DNA from: Salinibacillus xinjiangensis
GTDB lineage: Bacteria; Bacillota; Bacilli; Bacillales; Alkalibacillaceae
Length of the DNA stretch: 64,000 nt
Direction of reading: 5' to 3'
Assembly (NCBI RefSeq): GCF_009649735.1
Contig: NZ_WJNH01000003.1
Location: 1-64,000 of the forward strand
Under the pieces are notes generated by a model. That model was not told where the DNA came from. It did no database searches and worked only from the letters and a program-made list of their open reading frames with translations. Below are positions 1 to 9,309 of the stretch, piece after piece. Position 1 is the stretch's first letter; each line of letters starts with the position of its first letter. A program made the position numbers and the translations under genes.

Positions 1-141
1 GTAAAAGAATTAGAGACCAAATGGGAAGGTGGACACATACAGAATTGGTCCTTAGCTATGAACCAGTTATTAGTTGATGATCGATTAAAGGATCGAGTTC
101 TGAAATATATCTGAACTTACACACTTTACTTGACAAGCCCC
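1..141 (+). mobile_element. 3' end of an IS256-family-like insertion sequence (transposase C-terminus and right end)
   Basis: An open frame enters from the left edge and stops at 112-114. Its last 37 residues contain a Trp, then an IQNW motif, an alternating hydrophobic stretch and a DRV-KYI ending, which resembles the C-terminus of IS256 (Mutator-type) transposases. Just after the stop, 116-140 reads TTACACACTTTACTTGACA followed by AGCCCC, which resembles the right terminal inverted repeat of that family. The rest of the element lies outside the window, so the family call and the exact end are inferred. Confidence 0.5.
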
Positions 142-142
142 T

Positions 143-180
143 AAAAAAGTCAACCAGTTTAATGCTGGTTGACTTTTTTT
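143..180. terminator. bidirectional Rho-independent terminator
   Basis: The stem AAAAAGTCAACCAG pairs with CTGGTTGACTTTTT around a short loop, with A and T runs on the two sides. It lies between the insertion-sequence tail (plus) and the 3' end of trhO (minus) and can serve both. Confidence 0.85.
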
Positions 181-188
181 ACATATAT

Positions 189-1163
189 TTAAGCTTGTTT
201 AACGTGATCTTCTTCCTCAATTTTAGCTAAACGCTCTTGAACATCTTCCTCTGTTAGCCCATGTTCAATCACATAACGGTTTCTTGGAGAAACGCGACAT
301 TCATGTGAGCAACCACGCATGTATTTATGTTCATTCTCCTCTGAACACAAGAATTGGCGGTTACAATCAGGGTCTGCACAGTTTACAAAACGCTCGCATG
401 GTGTGCCGTCGAAGTAATCTTTTCCTACGACAACATGCTCTTTACGGTTAACCGGTACGGAAATACGCTCGTCAAATACATAGCATTTTCCATCCCAAAG
501 CTCGCCTTGTACTTCAGGATCCTTACCATAGGTGACAATTCCTCCGTGTAGCTGGCCTACATCCGTGATGCCCTCTTTTTGTAGCCAACCAGAGAATTTC
601 TCACAACGAATACCACCTGTACAGTACATAAGCACTTTTTTACCTTCTAATTCTTCTTTATTTTCTTTAATCCACTCAGGAAGCTCCCGGAAAGTTTCAA
701 TATCAGGGTTGATTGCGCCTCTGAAGTGTCCTAATTCATATTCATAATCATTACGAGTGTCTAACACCACCGTGTTCTCGTCTTGCATGGCTTCATAAAA
801 CTCTTTTGGATTTAGAAACTCAGCGGTTTCTTCTGCTGGATCCCATTCGTCTTCAAGACGTAATGTCACGAGTTCTGGACGATGACGTACGTGCATCTTT
901 TTAAAAGTATGTCCATCTGCCTCGTCAACCTTGAACATCATGTCACTGAAACGAGGATCGTTGTGCATATCTTCCATATACTTGTTCGTTTGCTCAACAG
1001 TTCCTGAAACCGTACCATTAATTCCCTCTTCAGCGATTAAAATACGGCCTTTAAGTCCAAGGTCTTTACAGTACTGAAGATGTTCAGCTGTAAAAGTTTC
1101 AGGATCATCAATCGTAACAAATTTGTAGTACAGTAATACTTGATATTTTTCCTTGTTGTCCAT
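189..1163 (-). CDS. trhO: tRNA uridine-5 hydroxylase TrhO (rhodanese/UPF0176 family)
   Basis: TrhO proteins install 5-hydroxyuridine at the wobble position of certain tRNAs. The 324-residue product has the full family layout: an N-terminal acylphosphatase-like domain (about 1-95), a rhodanese domain (about 120-220) with the active-site loop [12 protein letters not shown], and a C-terminal Cys-rich segment (PCERF, NCADPDC, LCSE, GCSHEC) likely to bind metal. The start is set at the ATG at 1163, with AGGTGG 7 bases upstream; a GTG 12 bases further out overlaps that ribosome site. The gene ends next to the terminator at 143-180. Confidence 0.93.
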   Translation of the reverse strand: MDNKEKYQVLLYYKFVTIDDPETFTAEHLQYCKDLGLKGRILIAEEGINGTVSGTVEQTNKYMEDMHNDPRFSDMMFKVDEADGHTFKKMHVRHRPELVTLRLEDEWDPAEETAEFLNPKEFYEAMQDENTVVLDTRNDYEYELGHFRGAINPDIETFRELPEWIKENKEELEGKKVLMYCTGGIRCEKFSGWLQKEGITDVGQLHGGIVTYGKDPEVQGELWDGKCYVFDERISVPVNRKEHVVVGKDYFDGTPCERFVNCADPDCNRQFLCSEENEHKYMRGCSHECRVSPRNRYVIEHGLTEEDVQERLAKIEEEDHVKQA

Positions 1164-1282
1164 TTGTATGACCACCTATCCATTTATATTTGCAAGATAT
1201 AAATCAGTTAGGCGTTTATATGCGATTTTATTCTTGCAAGATGATATTTTAACACGGTTTGCAAGTTTTATCAATTTTATTT

Positions 1283-2785
1283 TTAGTCTTTTACGTGTGT
1301 ATTCTCTTCAATCTGTTGATGAATTAATTGTAGAATAAATGCTTTCATATCAACAATTCTAGGAGTGGATGGAGTTTGCTTAGTACCTGTGATAATTAAA
1401 GGAATAAGGGTTTCCTGTCGATGTAACGAACCGTGAGCTGCTCCACTCAAGTGAAATGGTGTAGACTGTGCTTTAAAATCACACCCAGGCTTGGCGTTGA
1501 CAACGATAAAGCGACCGGAATGGGAATGGAGAGCACCGTATAATCTGGCTAAGGCATCAGGATAATCTCCATAAAAAATTTTCCCATCTTCAGATATTTT
1601 TAAATCTAACAGTTCACCATTTCCTTCAATGGTCCACGATTGGCTATATTCATCGACATCATGACCACCTTTAGTAAAACGTAACTTGCCCTGATTTTTT
1701 CCGGAAACTACGTGGACCCATGAATCATCCTTCCAAGCAATGACGTCTATTCTTGAGTCCTTTTTTAAGTCGTCCGTGATTTGGGATATTTGCATATCGT
1801 CATCTAATAAATAGACATACGCCATGCGTTGATTGACACACAGCACAAGCTCATCTTTTGTCCTCACTGGCTTTTCGATGCGAGCAATGCGGTAATGGCT
1901 CAATATTTTTCGTAAATCGATTATATATTTTTCATAATCGAAACCTGTTGCAGAATGGCCGTTATCTCCAATCACCATCCAAATATTTTGCTTAAGTGCA
2001 TCCTCCCAGCTTGGATAAAGATTAAGCAGTTTTTGAATTTCACGATCAATTTTAATCAGACCTTTCACATCCATAGGCCCTTTAAAGTGAATTCGTGTAT
2101 CTAGATCCTGAAACAGACATAAGGTGAATGCTGGTAGTTGTTCCTTCTTTATTAAATATTTCATCTCACGCACAATATACTTATAGTTTCCAGCCACAAC
2201 TTTGGTGGGAAAACTCCATGGGCGCAGTTTAGAAAAGGTACCTAGTGAAAAGGTAGAGGTAGCATTGGTTGTCCACTCGCCATTTTCAAATTCAGTAAAG
2301 GCACTGAGCAGGCGGGGGACTTGTAAACGTTTTGGGTTGTTCCCACGATAAACGAGAGCATTGATGGAACCAGAGGAAATTCCCATATCGGCCAAATCCT
2401 CGTAAATAGTAGTCACATTTTCACTTAAATGCTCGTTATTCAAACGGTTTAAGGTGTTGGTAGCCACCTTTTTCCAGCCTAATCTGTATGTTTCCCGGAG
2501 CCCGGTTCCATAGTTGACAATCGATTTCTTAGATATATCAAACCAGTTCAATCCCGGGATGTGATGCTGGTCAGCATAGGTGCCTGTTAATAGACTACTG
2601 TCAATAGTGACGGACATTGTAGGAAAGGAACTAACTAAATTGGGGATGTATTGACCATTTTCCATTAAAAATTGTAACGCGGGTGCTCGTCCAGTTTGGG
2701 CCACAACCTCTAAAGGAGTGGACATTAAGGTGTCGATGGCAAGTAAGATTACCGGCTTATGTATGGAAGTTCTCGGGTTTGTCAT
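1283..2785 (-). CDS. alkaline phosphatase superfamily protein (type I phosphodiesterase/nucleotide pyrophosphatase-like)
   Basis: About 500 residues. The N-terminus LLAIDTLMS gives the first metal Asp and a Thr in the nucleophile region; SFPTMSVTIDSSLLTG, GDNGHSATG and GAAHGSLHR fit the later metal-ligand motifs of the type I phosphodiesterase family. The substrate cannot be told from sequence. The frame stays open to 2911, but the outer starts overlap the next gene's terminator. I chose ATG 2785 because AGGA sits 8 bases upstream; ATG 2794 is the alternative. No signal peptide is seen from this start, so a cytoplasmic location is likely. Confidence 0.8.
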   Translation of the reverse strand: MTNPRTSIHKPVILLAIDTLMSTPLEVVAQTGRAPALQFLMENGQYIPNLVSSFPTMSVTIDSSLLTGTYADQHHIPGLNWFDISKKSIVNYGTGLRETYRLGWKKVATNTLNRLNNEHLSENVTTIYEDLADMGISSGSINALVYRGNNPKRLQVPRLLSAFTEFENGEWTTNATSTFSLGTFSKLRPWSFPTKVVAGNYKYIVREMKYLIKKEQLPAFTLCLFQDLDTRIHFKGPMDVKGLIKIDREIQKLLNLYPSWEDALKQNIWMVIGDNGHSATGFDYEKYIIDLRKILSHYRIARIEKPVRTKDELVLCVNQRMAYVYLLDDDMQISQITDDLKKDSRIDVIAWKDDSWVHVVSGKNQGKLRFTKGGHDVDEYSQSWTIEGNGELLDLKISEDGKIFYGDYPDALARLYGALHSHSGRFIVVNAKPGCDFKAQSTPFHLSGAAHGSLHRQETLIPLIITGTKQTPSTPRIVDMKAFILQLIHQQIEENTHVKD

Positions 2786-2861
2786 ATCATTCATCCTAAC
2801 AAATGTAGTTATGCTTATTTTTCCTACCGTCATAACATCTATACCTTTTATGGAAAATAGA

Positions 2862-2893
2862 AAGAGTGCTGATGACCATTCCATCAGCACTCT
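2862..2893 (-). terminator. hairpin terminator after the hydroxyacid dehydrogenase gene
   Basis: AAGAGTGCTGATG pairs perfectly with CATCAGCACTCTT around a 6-base loop, just past the minus-strand stop at 2901. The following U tract on the minus strand is weak (CTTTCTATTTT). Confidence 0.75.
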
Positions 2894-2900
2894 TATTTGT

Positions 2901-3764
2901 TTAGGATTCAAATAATTTAATCAATGCTTGCGTACCACTGTCTTCCTCACCTTTTTCAGCAAGCTCTGTATAGAGGGATAAAGATAGTTCCAAGCCTGGT
3001 GTCATCATGTCCATTTCTTTCGCAGATTCTAACGCAATTTTCATATCTTTAATAAAGTGTTTCACATAAAATCCTGGTGCAAAATCACCCTTAATCATTC
3101 GTGGGGCTAATTTGCTTAATGAAAAGCTACCTGCAGCACCTGTTGAAATCGTGTCTAGCACTCTTTCCGGGTTTAGGCCAGCCTTTTTGGCATATACAAT
3201 CGCTTCAGATACTCCAATCATATTCGTGGCAATTGCAATTTGGTTACTCATCTTCGTATGTTGTCCAGCACCAGCATCCCCCTGCAGGATAATGTTTTCT
3301 CCCATGACTTGAAAAATTGGAAGGACTTGATCATAAGCTGCCTGGTCACCACCGACCATAATGGCAAGCTTTCCATCCCGGGCGCCAATGTCTCCGCCAG
3401 ATACAGGTGCATCAAGTGCATAAACGTTTCTTTCTTGAGCATGGTTATAGATATCAACAGCTAGACTAGGCTTAGATGTCGTCATATCAATCACATATGT
3501 ACCTGCTTTGGCATTTTCCAAAATGCCTTTAGAACCGAAATAAACCTCCTCAACGTCATGTGGATAGCCTACGATGGTAATAATCACATCAGAACTCGCA
3601 GTTAAATCTGCCACTGTTTCCTTCCAAGTAGCCCCAGCATCTATTAATTCTTTAGCTTTAGCTTGGGTTCTCGTAAAAATGTTAAGCTCATATCCTGCAT
3701 TCATTAGATTACGAGCCATACTTTTCCCCATAACGCCTGTTCCAATAAAACCGATTGTCTCCAT
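2901..3764 (-). CDS. ykwC: NAD(P)-dependent beta-hydroxyacid dehydrogenase (3-hydroxyisobutyrate dehydrogenase family, YkwC-like)
   Basis: The 287-residue product starts with the Rossmann motif GFIGTGVMGKSMARNL. The family substrate motif DAPVSGGDIGARDG lies near residue 120 and the catalytic Lys motif GAGQHTKMSNQ near 170. The C-terminal helical domain (to 287) has the usual length. These enzymes oxidise small beta-hydroxyacids such as 3-hydroxyisobutyrate or tartronate semialdehyde derivatives; the substrate is not fixed by the motifs. I recall B. subtilis YkwC as the closest named relative. It is monocistronic on the minus strand, with a terminator directly after it. Confidence 0.88.
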   Translation of the reverse strand: METIGFIGTGVMGKSMARNLMNAGYELNIFTRTQAKAKELIDAGATWKETVADLTASSDVIITIVGYPHDVEEVYFGSKGILENAKAGTYVIDMTTSKPSLAVDIYNHAQERNVYALDAPVSGGDIGARDGKLAIMVGGDQAAYDQVLPIFQVMGENIILQGDAGAGQHTKMSNQIAIATNMIGVSEAIVYAKKAGLNPERVLDTISTGAAGSFSLSKLAPRMIKGDFAPGFYVKHFIKDMKIALESAKEMDMMTPGLELSLSLYTELAEKGEEDSGTQALIKLFES

Positions 3765-3890
3765 GAATCAAATCCCCTTTCTTTCATGACTAGATATTTT
3801 TCATAAAATTGCCACACAGTCTACCTCCATTGTACCGTTTCTTCTCGTATACTAAAAGTAAGAAAATCGTTTGTTAGGGGGATGGATGAC

Positions 3891-3971
3891 ATGTTAACAA
3901 CTGTTCTGTTTGGTACGATTTTAGCAAGCTTTGTAGGGTTTATCATATTTGCGGAAGTAACATCAGACTAA
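3891..3971 (+). CDS. 26-residue single-pass membrane peptide
   Basis: A short frame starts at ATG 3891, with AGGGGG 9 bases upstream. It encodes a peptide that is almost entirely one hydrophobic segment (LFGTILASFVGFIIF) ending in an acidic tail. A weak CACTT/AAGTG palindrome follows at about 3990-4003. Strong ribosome binding and a clean transmembrane profile favour a real small protein. I do not recognise the family and no function can be assigned. Confidence 0.45.
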   Translation: MLTTVLFGTILASFVGFIIFAEVTSD

Positions 3972-4070
3972 ATAGTAGATAAGAGACAGGCACTTTTTTA
4001 AGTGTTTGTTGTTTTATATTTTAATCTAGTAAAATATAAGACAGGTATAGTTAAAATAAGGGTGATCGTA

Positions 4071-4751
4071 TTGCAACAAATCTTAACAAATGACTGGCAA
4101 CATTATTTAAATGAAGAATTTCAGAAGGACTATTATTTGCAGTTAAGAGAGTTTTTGAAAAGTGAGTATGGTACTCAGACCATATATCCGAAAATGGAGG
4201 ATATTTATAATGCATTTCATCATACATCCTACCAAGACACAAAGGTAGTGATTCTGGGGCAAGATCCTTATCACGGCCTTGAGCAAGCACATGGCTTCAG
4301 TTTTTCAGTAAAACCGACTGTCCAAGTTCCTCCATCTTTGAAAAATATCTATAAAGAATTACAGAATGATTTAGGGTGTAAGATTCCGAATCACGGTTAT
4401 TTAAAGAATTGGGCTGAGCAAGGTGTCTTGTTATTGAACACGGTCTTAACGGTTCGAGCCCATCAAGCAGCCTCTCATCGCGGAAAGGGTTGGGAGCATT
4501 TTACCGATAAAGTGATTGAAGTATTAAATGAGCGGGAAAAACCCGTTGTATTTATTTTATGGGGAAATCATGCGAAACAGAAAATGGCTAAACTCAATCA
4601 ACAAAAGCATAAGATTATTACTTCTCCGCATCCGAGTCCCTTATCAGCCCATCGAGGTTTTTTTGGTAGCAAACCATTTTCACAGGCAAATGAATTCTTG
4701 AAATCGATTGGTGAGAAGCCTATCGATTGGCAAATTCCAGAAAATATATAA
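4071..4751 (+). CDS. ung: uracil-DNA glycosylase
   Basis: Removes uracil from DNA in base-excision repair. The family-1 signatures are all present: the water-activating loop GQDPYHG (about residue 64), the uracil-binding LLLNTVLTV segment, and the [11 protein letters not shown] leucine loop near the C-terminus. The length of 226 residues is normal. The start is TTG 4071 with AAGGGTG 6 bases upstream; the frame continues upstream but those residues are not conserved in the family. A likely promoter is TTGTTG, then 18 bases, then TAAAAT at about 4006-4035. Confidence 0.96.
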   Translation: MQQILTNDWQHYLNEEFQKDYYLQLREFLKSEYGTQTIYPKMEDIYNAFHHTSYQDTKVVILGQDPYHGLEQAHGFSFSVKPTVQVPPSLKNIYKELQNDLGCKIPNHGYLKNWAEQGVLLLNTVLTVRAHQAASHRGKGWEHFTDKVIEVLNEREKPVVFILWGNHAKQKMAKLNQQKHKIITSPHPSPLSAHRGFFGSKPFSQANEFLKSIGEKPIDWQIPENI

Positions 4752-4854
4752 TAAAGAATGTGCTGATTTCCAGTTTCCGCCTACACTTAGACATCCCCCT
4801 AATCGTACAGTAAGAGTAGTACATTAGTTCACGATAAAGGGGAGGAATGGAAAA

Positions 4855-5520
4855 ATGCCACCAAACACAGGTAGACCAAACCCGTTTATGATGCAGGGAC
4901 CGCCATCACGCATGCCACAACAACCACCTAGAGGTATGTTTCAGCAACAGTCCATGATGCAGCAAATGGGAGGTGGTGGTCAAAGGGGAGTGGGAGGTTT
5001 ATTGCAACGATTATTTAATCGCACCCCTAAAGGAAATCCCGGATTTGGACCTGGCTTTGGACCGGGAGCTGGATTTGGAGGACATCAAGCGGGTCACATT
5101 GCAGGTGCATCAGGCATTGATAAGGCTTCAAACGTCCTTGGTAATGTTCAGCAGGTGATCAATGTAGCACAACAGGCGGCTCCAATGATTCAACAATACG
5201 GGCCTATGGTGAAAAATTTACCTGCCATGCTACAAATGCTAAAAGCGATTAATGCTTCAGAGGACGGTGATGAAGATGATGTGGATGATACAGAGAGTCA
5301 TGAAGAAAGTGAAGAGGAAATAGATAAGGAAGATGAATTACACCATAATGAAGAAAGCTCCAGTGAAAAAGAAAGAATTGAGCGTGACCTCAAAGAGCTA
5401 GAACACTATCTAACAGATGAGGAGAGTTCTAGTAGGAGTAAAAAAAGGAAAAGAAAGCAATCACCAAGGAGAAGGAGCTCTTCCAGACAAGGCCATTCTA
5501 CCCCCAAAATATTTATCTAA
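4855..5520 (+). CDS. yqfQ: YqfQ/VrrA family protein (probable spore coat-associated)
   Basis: 221 residues of unusual composition. The Pro/Gln/Gly/Met-rich N-terminus contains GFGPGFGPG repeats (about 60-75). A hydrophobic middle (VINVAQQAAPMIQQYGPM) is followed by an acidic Glu/Asp/Ser stretch (about 140-185), a basic RSKKRKRK segment and the terminal TPKIFI that I associate with the YqfQ/VrrA family. Relatives are found in spore formers and have been linked to the spore coat. The ribosome site GGGGAGG precedes ATG 4855. Low complexity makes this region prone to repeat-length change. Confidence 0.75.
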   Translation: MPPNTGRPNPFMMQGPPSRMPQQPPRGMFQQQSMMQQMGGGGQRGVGGLLQRLFNRTPKGNPGFGPGFGPGAGFGGHQAGHIAGASGIDKASNVLGNVQQVINVAQQAAPMIQQYGPMVKNLPAMLQMLKAINASEDGDEDDVDDTESHEESEEEIDKEDELHHNEESSSEKERIERDLKELEHYLTDEESSSRSKKRKRKQSPRRRSSSRQGHSTPKIFI

Positions 5521-5597
5521 CCACAAACCCCAACATTTGTGATTGCCATCATTTCAGTATAAAATGTAGGTAACCAACAACATTAGGGGGCATAAAT

Positions 5598-6563
5598 ATG
5601 GCTGAAAATCGTCTTGAGAAGGCTACCTTTGCAGGTGGTTGTTTTTGGTGCATGGTCGAACCCTTTGATACTCGACCAGGCATTCACCAGGTCATATCTG
5701 GATATACAGGCGGACATAAAGAAAATCCAACCTATGAGGAAGTATGTAGTGATACAACTGGACATTATGAAGCGGTTGAAATCACATTTGATCCATCCAT
5801 TTTTCCTTATGAAGACTTGGTCGAAATCTTTTGGAGGTTAATTGATCCGACAGACCCTGGTGGACAATTTAACGACCGAGGGGATTCCTATCGAACGGCT
5901 ATCTTTTACCACAATGAACATCAAAAAGAGGTAGCAGAGGCATCGAAAAAGAAGCTTGAAGAAAGTGGTAAGTTTAATCAACCAATTGTGACTGAAATAT
6001 TACCAGCATCAACCTTTTATCCTGCGGAGGATTATCACCAGGATTATTATCAAAAAAATCCACTTCATTATAAAATGTATAAAAAGGGTTCAGGTCGTCA
6101 GGGTTTTATCGAAAAAACATGGGGCAATGAGAAAAATCTTGATGAATTGAAACAAAAACTGAATCCTATTCAATATCATGTCACCCAAGAAAATGGGACT
6201 GAGGTTCCGTTTCAGAATGAATATTGGGACCATGAGGGTGAAGGCATTTATGTGGATGTGGTATCTGGTGAACCGTTATTCTCCTCTAAGGATAAATATG
6301 ATGCGGGGTGTGGTTGGCCAAGCTTTACGAAACCTATTTTTGACAAACAAGTCAAACAAGAGTTAGACACGTCCCACGGCATGAGAAGGGTTGAGATTCG
6401 CAGCTCCTATGCTGACTCCCACTTGGGTCATGTATTTGAGGACGGACCCATAGATCAGGGTGGATTACGCTATTGCATGAATTCAGCTGCTATGCGTTTT
6501 ATCCCTAAGGAAGAGATGGAAGAAAAAGGGTATGGAAATTTGTTGTATTTGTTTGATGAGTAA
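5598..6563 (+). CDS. msrAB: bifunctional peptide methionine sulfoxide reductase MsrA/MsrB
   Basis: Repairs oxidised methionine in proteins, with one domain for each sulfoxide stereoisomer. The MsrA domain (about 1-165) carries the catalytic GCFWC motif near residue 14. The MsrB domain (about 180-321) has CGWPSF and the catalytic [11 protein letters not shown] motif. The zinc CxxC pairs seen in some MsrB proteins are absent, as in many fused forms. The start ATG 5598 follows GGGGG. It is a single gene ended by the terminator at 6572-6604. A fused MsrA-MsrB order is common in Firmicutes. Confidence 0.95.
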   Translation: MAENRLEKATFAGGCFWCMVEPFDTRPGIHQVISGYTGGHKENPTYEEVCSDTTGHYEAVEITFDPSIFPYEDLVEIFWRLIDPTDPGGQFNDRGDSYRTAIFYHNEHQKEVAEASKKKLEESGKFNQPIVTEILPASTFYPAEDYHQDYYQKNPLHYKMYKKGSGRQGFIEKTWGNEKNLDELKQKLNPIQYHVTQENGTEVPFQNEYWDHEGEGIYVDVVSGEPLFSSKDKYDAGCGWPSFTKPIFDKQVKQELDTSHGMRRVEIRSSYADSHLGHVFEDGPIDQGGLRYCMNSAAMRFIPKEEMEEKGYGNLLYLFDE

Positions 6564-6571
6564 ATAGAGAG

Positions 6572-6604
6572 GGCTGCCCTTGGGTTGAGGGTGGCTTTTT
6601 TGTT
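6572..6604 (+). terminator. Rho-independent terminator of msrAB
   Basis: GGCTGCCCT pairs with AGGGTGGCT (with three G-U pairs) around a 7-base loop and is followed by TTTTTGTTTT. Confidence 0.75.
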
Positions 6605-6624
6605 TTGGATGTAGTTGGATTGGT

Positions 6625-6717
6625 GCTGGGCTGGGGGTAGTGCTGAATGCTGAAGATTAGTGCAAATTCGCTAAAGAATCTTTGAAAATGCTAAAGACTG
6701 CTCTAGATGATAAAGTT
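6625..6717 (+). repeat. short array of the 21-bp phased GCTRAAG repeat family
   Basis: About five degenerate copies of the core GCTGAAG/GCTAAAG lie in the 301-base gap between msrAB and the AbrB-like gene. Clear cores start at 6649, 6670 and 6690, with a last decayed copy (GATAAAG) at 6709; the gaps are 21, 20 and 19 bases. The core and spacing match the larger arrays at 41864-42149, 56719-57214 and 58309-58661. The rest of the gap (6718-6864) holds a possible -10 TATAAT at 6812-6817 and nothing else that I recognise. Confidence 0.65.
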
Positions 6718-6864
6718 AACACCCCAGTCCTCTCAGCTCCTAAGGGCTTCAAAATTCCCCGCACATGACCAGTCACAATAAATGCAACTAATAATCCTAA
6801 TAATTTTCAAGTATAATAGTATTCAGTGACTCAAAACAGACATTTTTAGGGAAGAGGTTCACTC

Positions 6865-7968
6865 ATGAAACCGGAATATAAATCATTCATATATACCATG
6901 ATCCTTGCTTTAGGTGGCGGGCTACTGTTTCAAGCATTACATATTCCGCTACCTTGGATATTAGGTCCCATTACGTTTTTATTAATCTATAAATCTCTTT
7001 TTCATCAAAAGACCAGTTCGCCAGCAAAGCTAAGAAATATTAGCTTTATATTATTAGGTATTCAAATTGGGGGTACGTTTACATCAAATACGTTTGGTAA
7101 TGTTGCTCCTTACTTTTTTCCTTTTTTAGCCCTAACATCGCTTATGATTTTGATTGGGTTGACGGTCGCCTATTTCATTTCGAAAAAATCTAATTTGGAT
7201 ACGACTACAAGTATTTTAGGGGCGGTACCAGGTGGGTTATCAGCCATGATCGCCCTTAGTACATCGTTTCATAGTAACACTGTTTATGTAACGATTTTTC
7301 ATTCGATCCGATTGTTAGCTGTTCTTTTCATCGTTCCATTTGTTGCGACCCATTATCTGTATAGTGGGACGATTCAGGGGGCGAGTGCATATGCGACGGA
7401 ACAGGATGGACATATTGCGACCATTCTTCTTTATGTTGCGTTTGCCTTGTTAGCTAAAGCACTAAGTAATAAAGTACCAGCCAGCTTTGTTATCATTCCA
7501 ATGCTGTTAACTGGGGTGCTGAATGCAACAGGCTTTACAATGTACCACCTGCCAAATTATTTCTTCATTGGCGCGCAGATGGTGTTAGGTTCCTACCTAG
7601 GTCATACCATTTCCTTAAAGGATATTATCAAGGTCGGTAAATACTGTGTTGTTTTTTTAATATTAAATATTGGACTCATTTTCGTTTCCTTTTTGTTTGG
7701 TTATGTGTTTAGTCAATTTACATCAATGGATCTGGCTACAGCTGTTTTAAGCTTTGCACCTGGAGGCTTAGTAGAAATGGGTTTGACCGCACAAATGGTA
7801 GGCGGTGACCCTTCAATCGTGAGCTCACTTCAAGCTGTTCGTCTATTAATTATTGTGATTCTGTTACCTGTTCTGCTTAAAGGGTTGTTGCCAAAATTAA
7901 ATCGTGCTCAATTACCAAGTATTGCAAAAAAAACGAAAAATCATTATGATAAAGGCGAGTATTTATAG
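6865..7968 (+). CDS. AbrB-type integral membrane protein (ammonia monooxygenase-like family)
   Basis: A 367-residue, very hydrophobic protein with about ten predicted membrane segments. It has the duplicated AbrB-family motif (LGAVPGGLSAMIALS near residue 125 and SFAPGGLVEMGLTA near 305). The family is often labelled ammonia monooxygenase or AbrB regulator. This one is a membrane protein unrelated to the DNA-binding transition-state regulator AbrB, and its transported substrate is unknown. The ribosome site GGGAAGAGG precedes ATG 6865. The DUF6501 gene follows after 20 bases, probably in the same transcript. Confidence 0.82.
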   Translation: MKPEYKSFIYTMILALGGGLLFQALHIPLPWILGPITFLLIYKSLFHQKTSSPAKLRNISFILLGIQIGGTFTSNTFGNVAPYFFPFLALTSLMILIGLTVAYFISKKSNLDTTTSILGAVPGGLSAMIALSTSFHSNTVYVTIFHSIRLLAVLFIVPFVATHYLYSGTIQGASAYATEQDGHIATILLYVAFALLAKALSNKVPASFVIIPMLLTGVLNATGFTMYHLPNYFFIGAQMVLGSYLGHTISLKDIIKVGKYCVVFLILNIGLIFVSFLFGYVFSQFTSMDLATAVLSFAPGGLVEMGLTAQMVGGDPSIVSSLQAVRLLIIVILLPVLLKGLLPKLNRAQLPSIAKKTKNHYDKGEYL

Positions 7969-7988
7969 ATTAGAAGAGGGGGTTTAAG

Positions 7989-8192
7989 ATGATTCATAAA
8001 ACGTGGGAGAACAACGAAACGATCAAACAAATTGAGTGTGTTCATGCCAATGCGAATAAGTATATTGTCAACAATGCTTTGACACCTGGTAAAGTATACG
8101 ATGTAAAAAATGAAACAGACGAGTTTTATTTCATCATTGATAATACGGGAAAAATAGGTGGATTCTTTAAGGATTATTTTAAGGAAGTCTAA
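7989..8192 (+). CDS. DUF6501 family small protein
   Basis: 67 residues with the MIHKTW start, VHANA-KYIVNN and LTPGKVYDVKNETDEFYFIIDN that I associate with the DUF6501 family of Bacillaceae. The compact beta-rich pattern looks like a small SH3-like fold. Function is unknown. GAGGGGG precedes the ATG. Its stop codon overlaps the sfsA start by one base (TAATG), so the two are translationally coupled. Confidence 0.8.
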   Translation: MIHKTWENNETIKQIECVHANANKYIVNNALTPGKVYDVKNETDEFYFIIDNTGKIGGFFKDYFKEV

Positions 8193-8902
8193 TGTTTTTA
8201 CCATATGATGTTTCTTTACATCAAGCTATCTTTTTAGAACGGGAAAATCGCTTTATATTAACCTGTAAGCTAGTGGAAACAAGCGAAATCATTACAGTTC
8301 ACCTACAAGACCCGGGTAGACTCAAAAAGTTACTTGTTCCGAATAACACCCTTTATGTATCCTATCATGATGCACCGCACCGGAAAACGAAGTGGACGGC
8401 AGAATTAGTGAAAAAACCCGATGATGATATTTTGGTCTCGCTTCGGTCAACCTTGCCAAATCAACTCGTGCGACAAGTGTTGCAGCAGGGTCGGCTACAA
8501 GAATTTGAACACCTTCTATATGTCAAACAGGAGTATACATATGGAGGCTCACGATGGGATTTTTTGCTCAAGGGTGAAGAAAAGCCATATTTACTCGAGG
8601 TTAAGAGTGTCACGATGGAGGAGGGGAGTATCGGCTATTTTCCCGATGCTCCGACAAAGCGTGGGAAAAAGCATGTGATGGAGTTAACCGAGATTCAAAG
8701 GTCCGGTTCTCATCAAACAGGAGTTTTATTTGTTTGTCAAAGAGAGGATATTCAAGTGGTCAGGCCCGCCGACTGGATTGATGCTGATTTTGCATCTGCC
8801 CTTAAGGTTGCGAGACAAGCTGGAGTGGAGTTGAAAGCAAGAAGCTGTCAGCTCACTTTAGAAGGGATTGGTTTAGGTAAGCAAATTCCAGTTGAGGTGT
8901 AG
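8192..8902 (+). CDS. sfsA: SfsA family protein (sugar fermentation stimulation protein homologue)
   Basis: 236 residues. HLQDPGRLKKLL (about residue 36) is the N-terminal OB-like signature. The central PD-(D/E)XK-type nuclease-like core shows RWDFLL and YLLEVKSVT, followed by FPDAPTKRGKKH and the GVLFVCQR strand. SfsA proteins are putative nucleic-acid-binding nucleases whose role is unclear; the name comes from an E. coli maltose phenotype. The start ATG 8192 overlaps the preceding stop, and AAGGAAG lies inside that gene. Confidence 0.9.
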   Translation: MFLPYDVSLHQAIFLERENRFILTCKLVETSEIITVHLQDPGRLKKLLVPNNTLYVSYHDAPHRKTKWTAELVKKPDDDILVSLRSTLPNQLVRQVLQQGRLQEFEHLLYVKQEYTYGGSRWDFLLKGEEKPYLLEVKSVTMEEGSIGYFPDAPTKRGKKHVMELTEIQRSGSHQTGVLFVCQREDIQVVRPADWIDADFASALKVARQAGVELKARSCQLTLEGIGLGKQIPVEV

Positions 8903-8928
8903 GTAATAATAAAAGGGGAGTGGGAGAA

Positions 8929-9300
8929 ATGTCATTTACTGTAAAGGGGATTGACCATATTCAATTAGCTGCGCCGGCTGGCTGTGAGGCTGAGGCGCGT
9001 GAATTTTTTGCGAACATCATTGGTATGCCTGAGATTGAGAAGCCTGAGGAGTTAAAAAAGAATGGTGGAGTTTGGTTTCAAGCAGGCCATCACGAGCTAC
9101 ATATCGGTGTGGAACAAAACTTTCAACCAGCACAAAAAGCACATCCAGCATTTTATATTGAAAACTTAAAAGCATTACGCGAGCGACTGACGAATAACGG
9201 AATTGAGGTTAAGGTTGATGACCGTTTGCCAGGGTATAATCGATTTTATGCAACAGATCCTTTTGGTAACAGGTTGGAGTTTTTAGAGAAAAATAATTAG
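8929..9300 (+). CDS. VOC (glyoxalase/bleomycin-resistance) family protein
   Basis: A 123-residue vicinal-oxygen-chelate protein. IDHIQLAAP gives the N-terminal metal His, HELHIGVE the second strand, HPAFYIENL the mirrored half, and DPFGNRLEFLE the C-terminal metal Glu. The reaction cannot be inferred. The start ATG 8929 follows AGGGGAG at 8 bases; GTG 8920 overlaps that site. It is the last gene of the run from 6865. The 52-bp repeat starts 9 bases past its stop. Confidence 0.82.
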   Translation: MSFTVKGIDHIQLAAPAGCEAEAREFFANIIGMPEIEKPEELKKNGGVWFQAGHHELHIGVEQNFQPAQKAHPAFYIENLKALRERLTNNGIEVKVDDRLPGYNRFYATDPFGNRLEFLEKNN

Positions 9301-9309
9301 ATGAAACAG

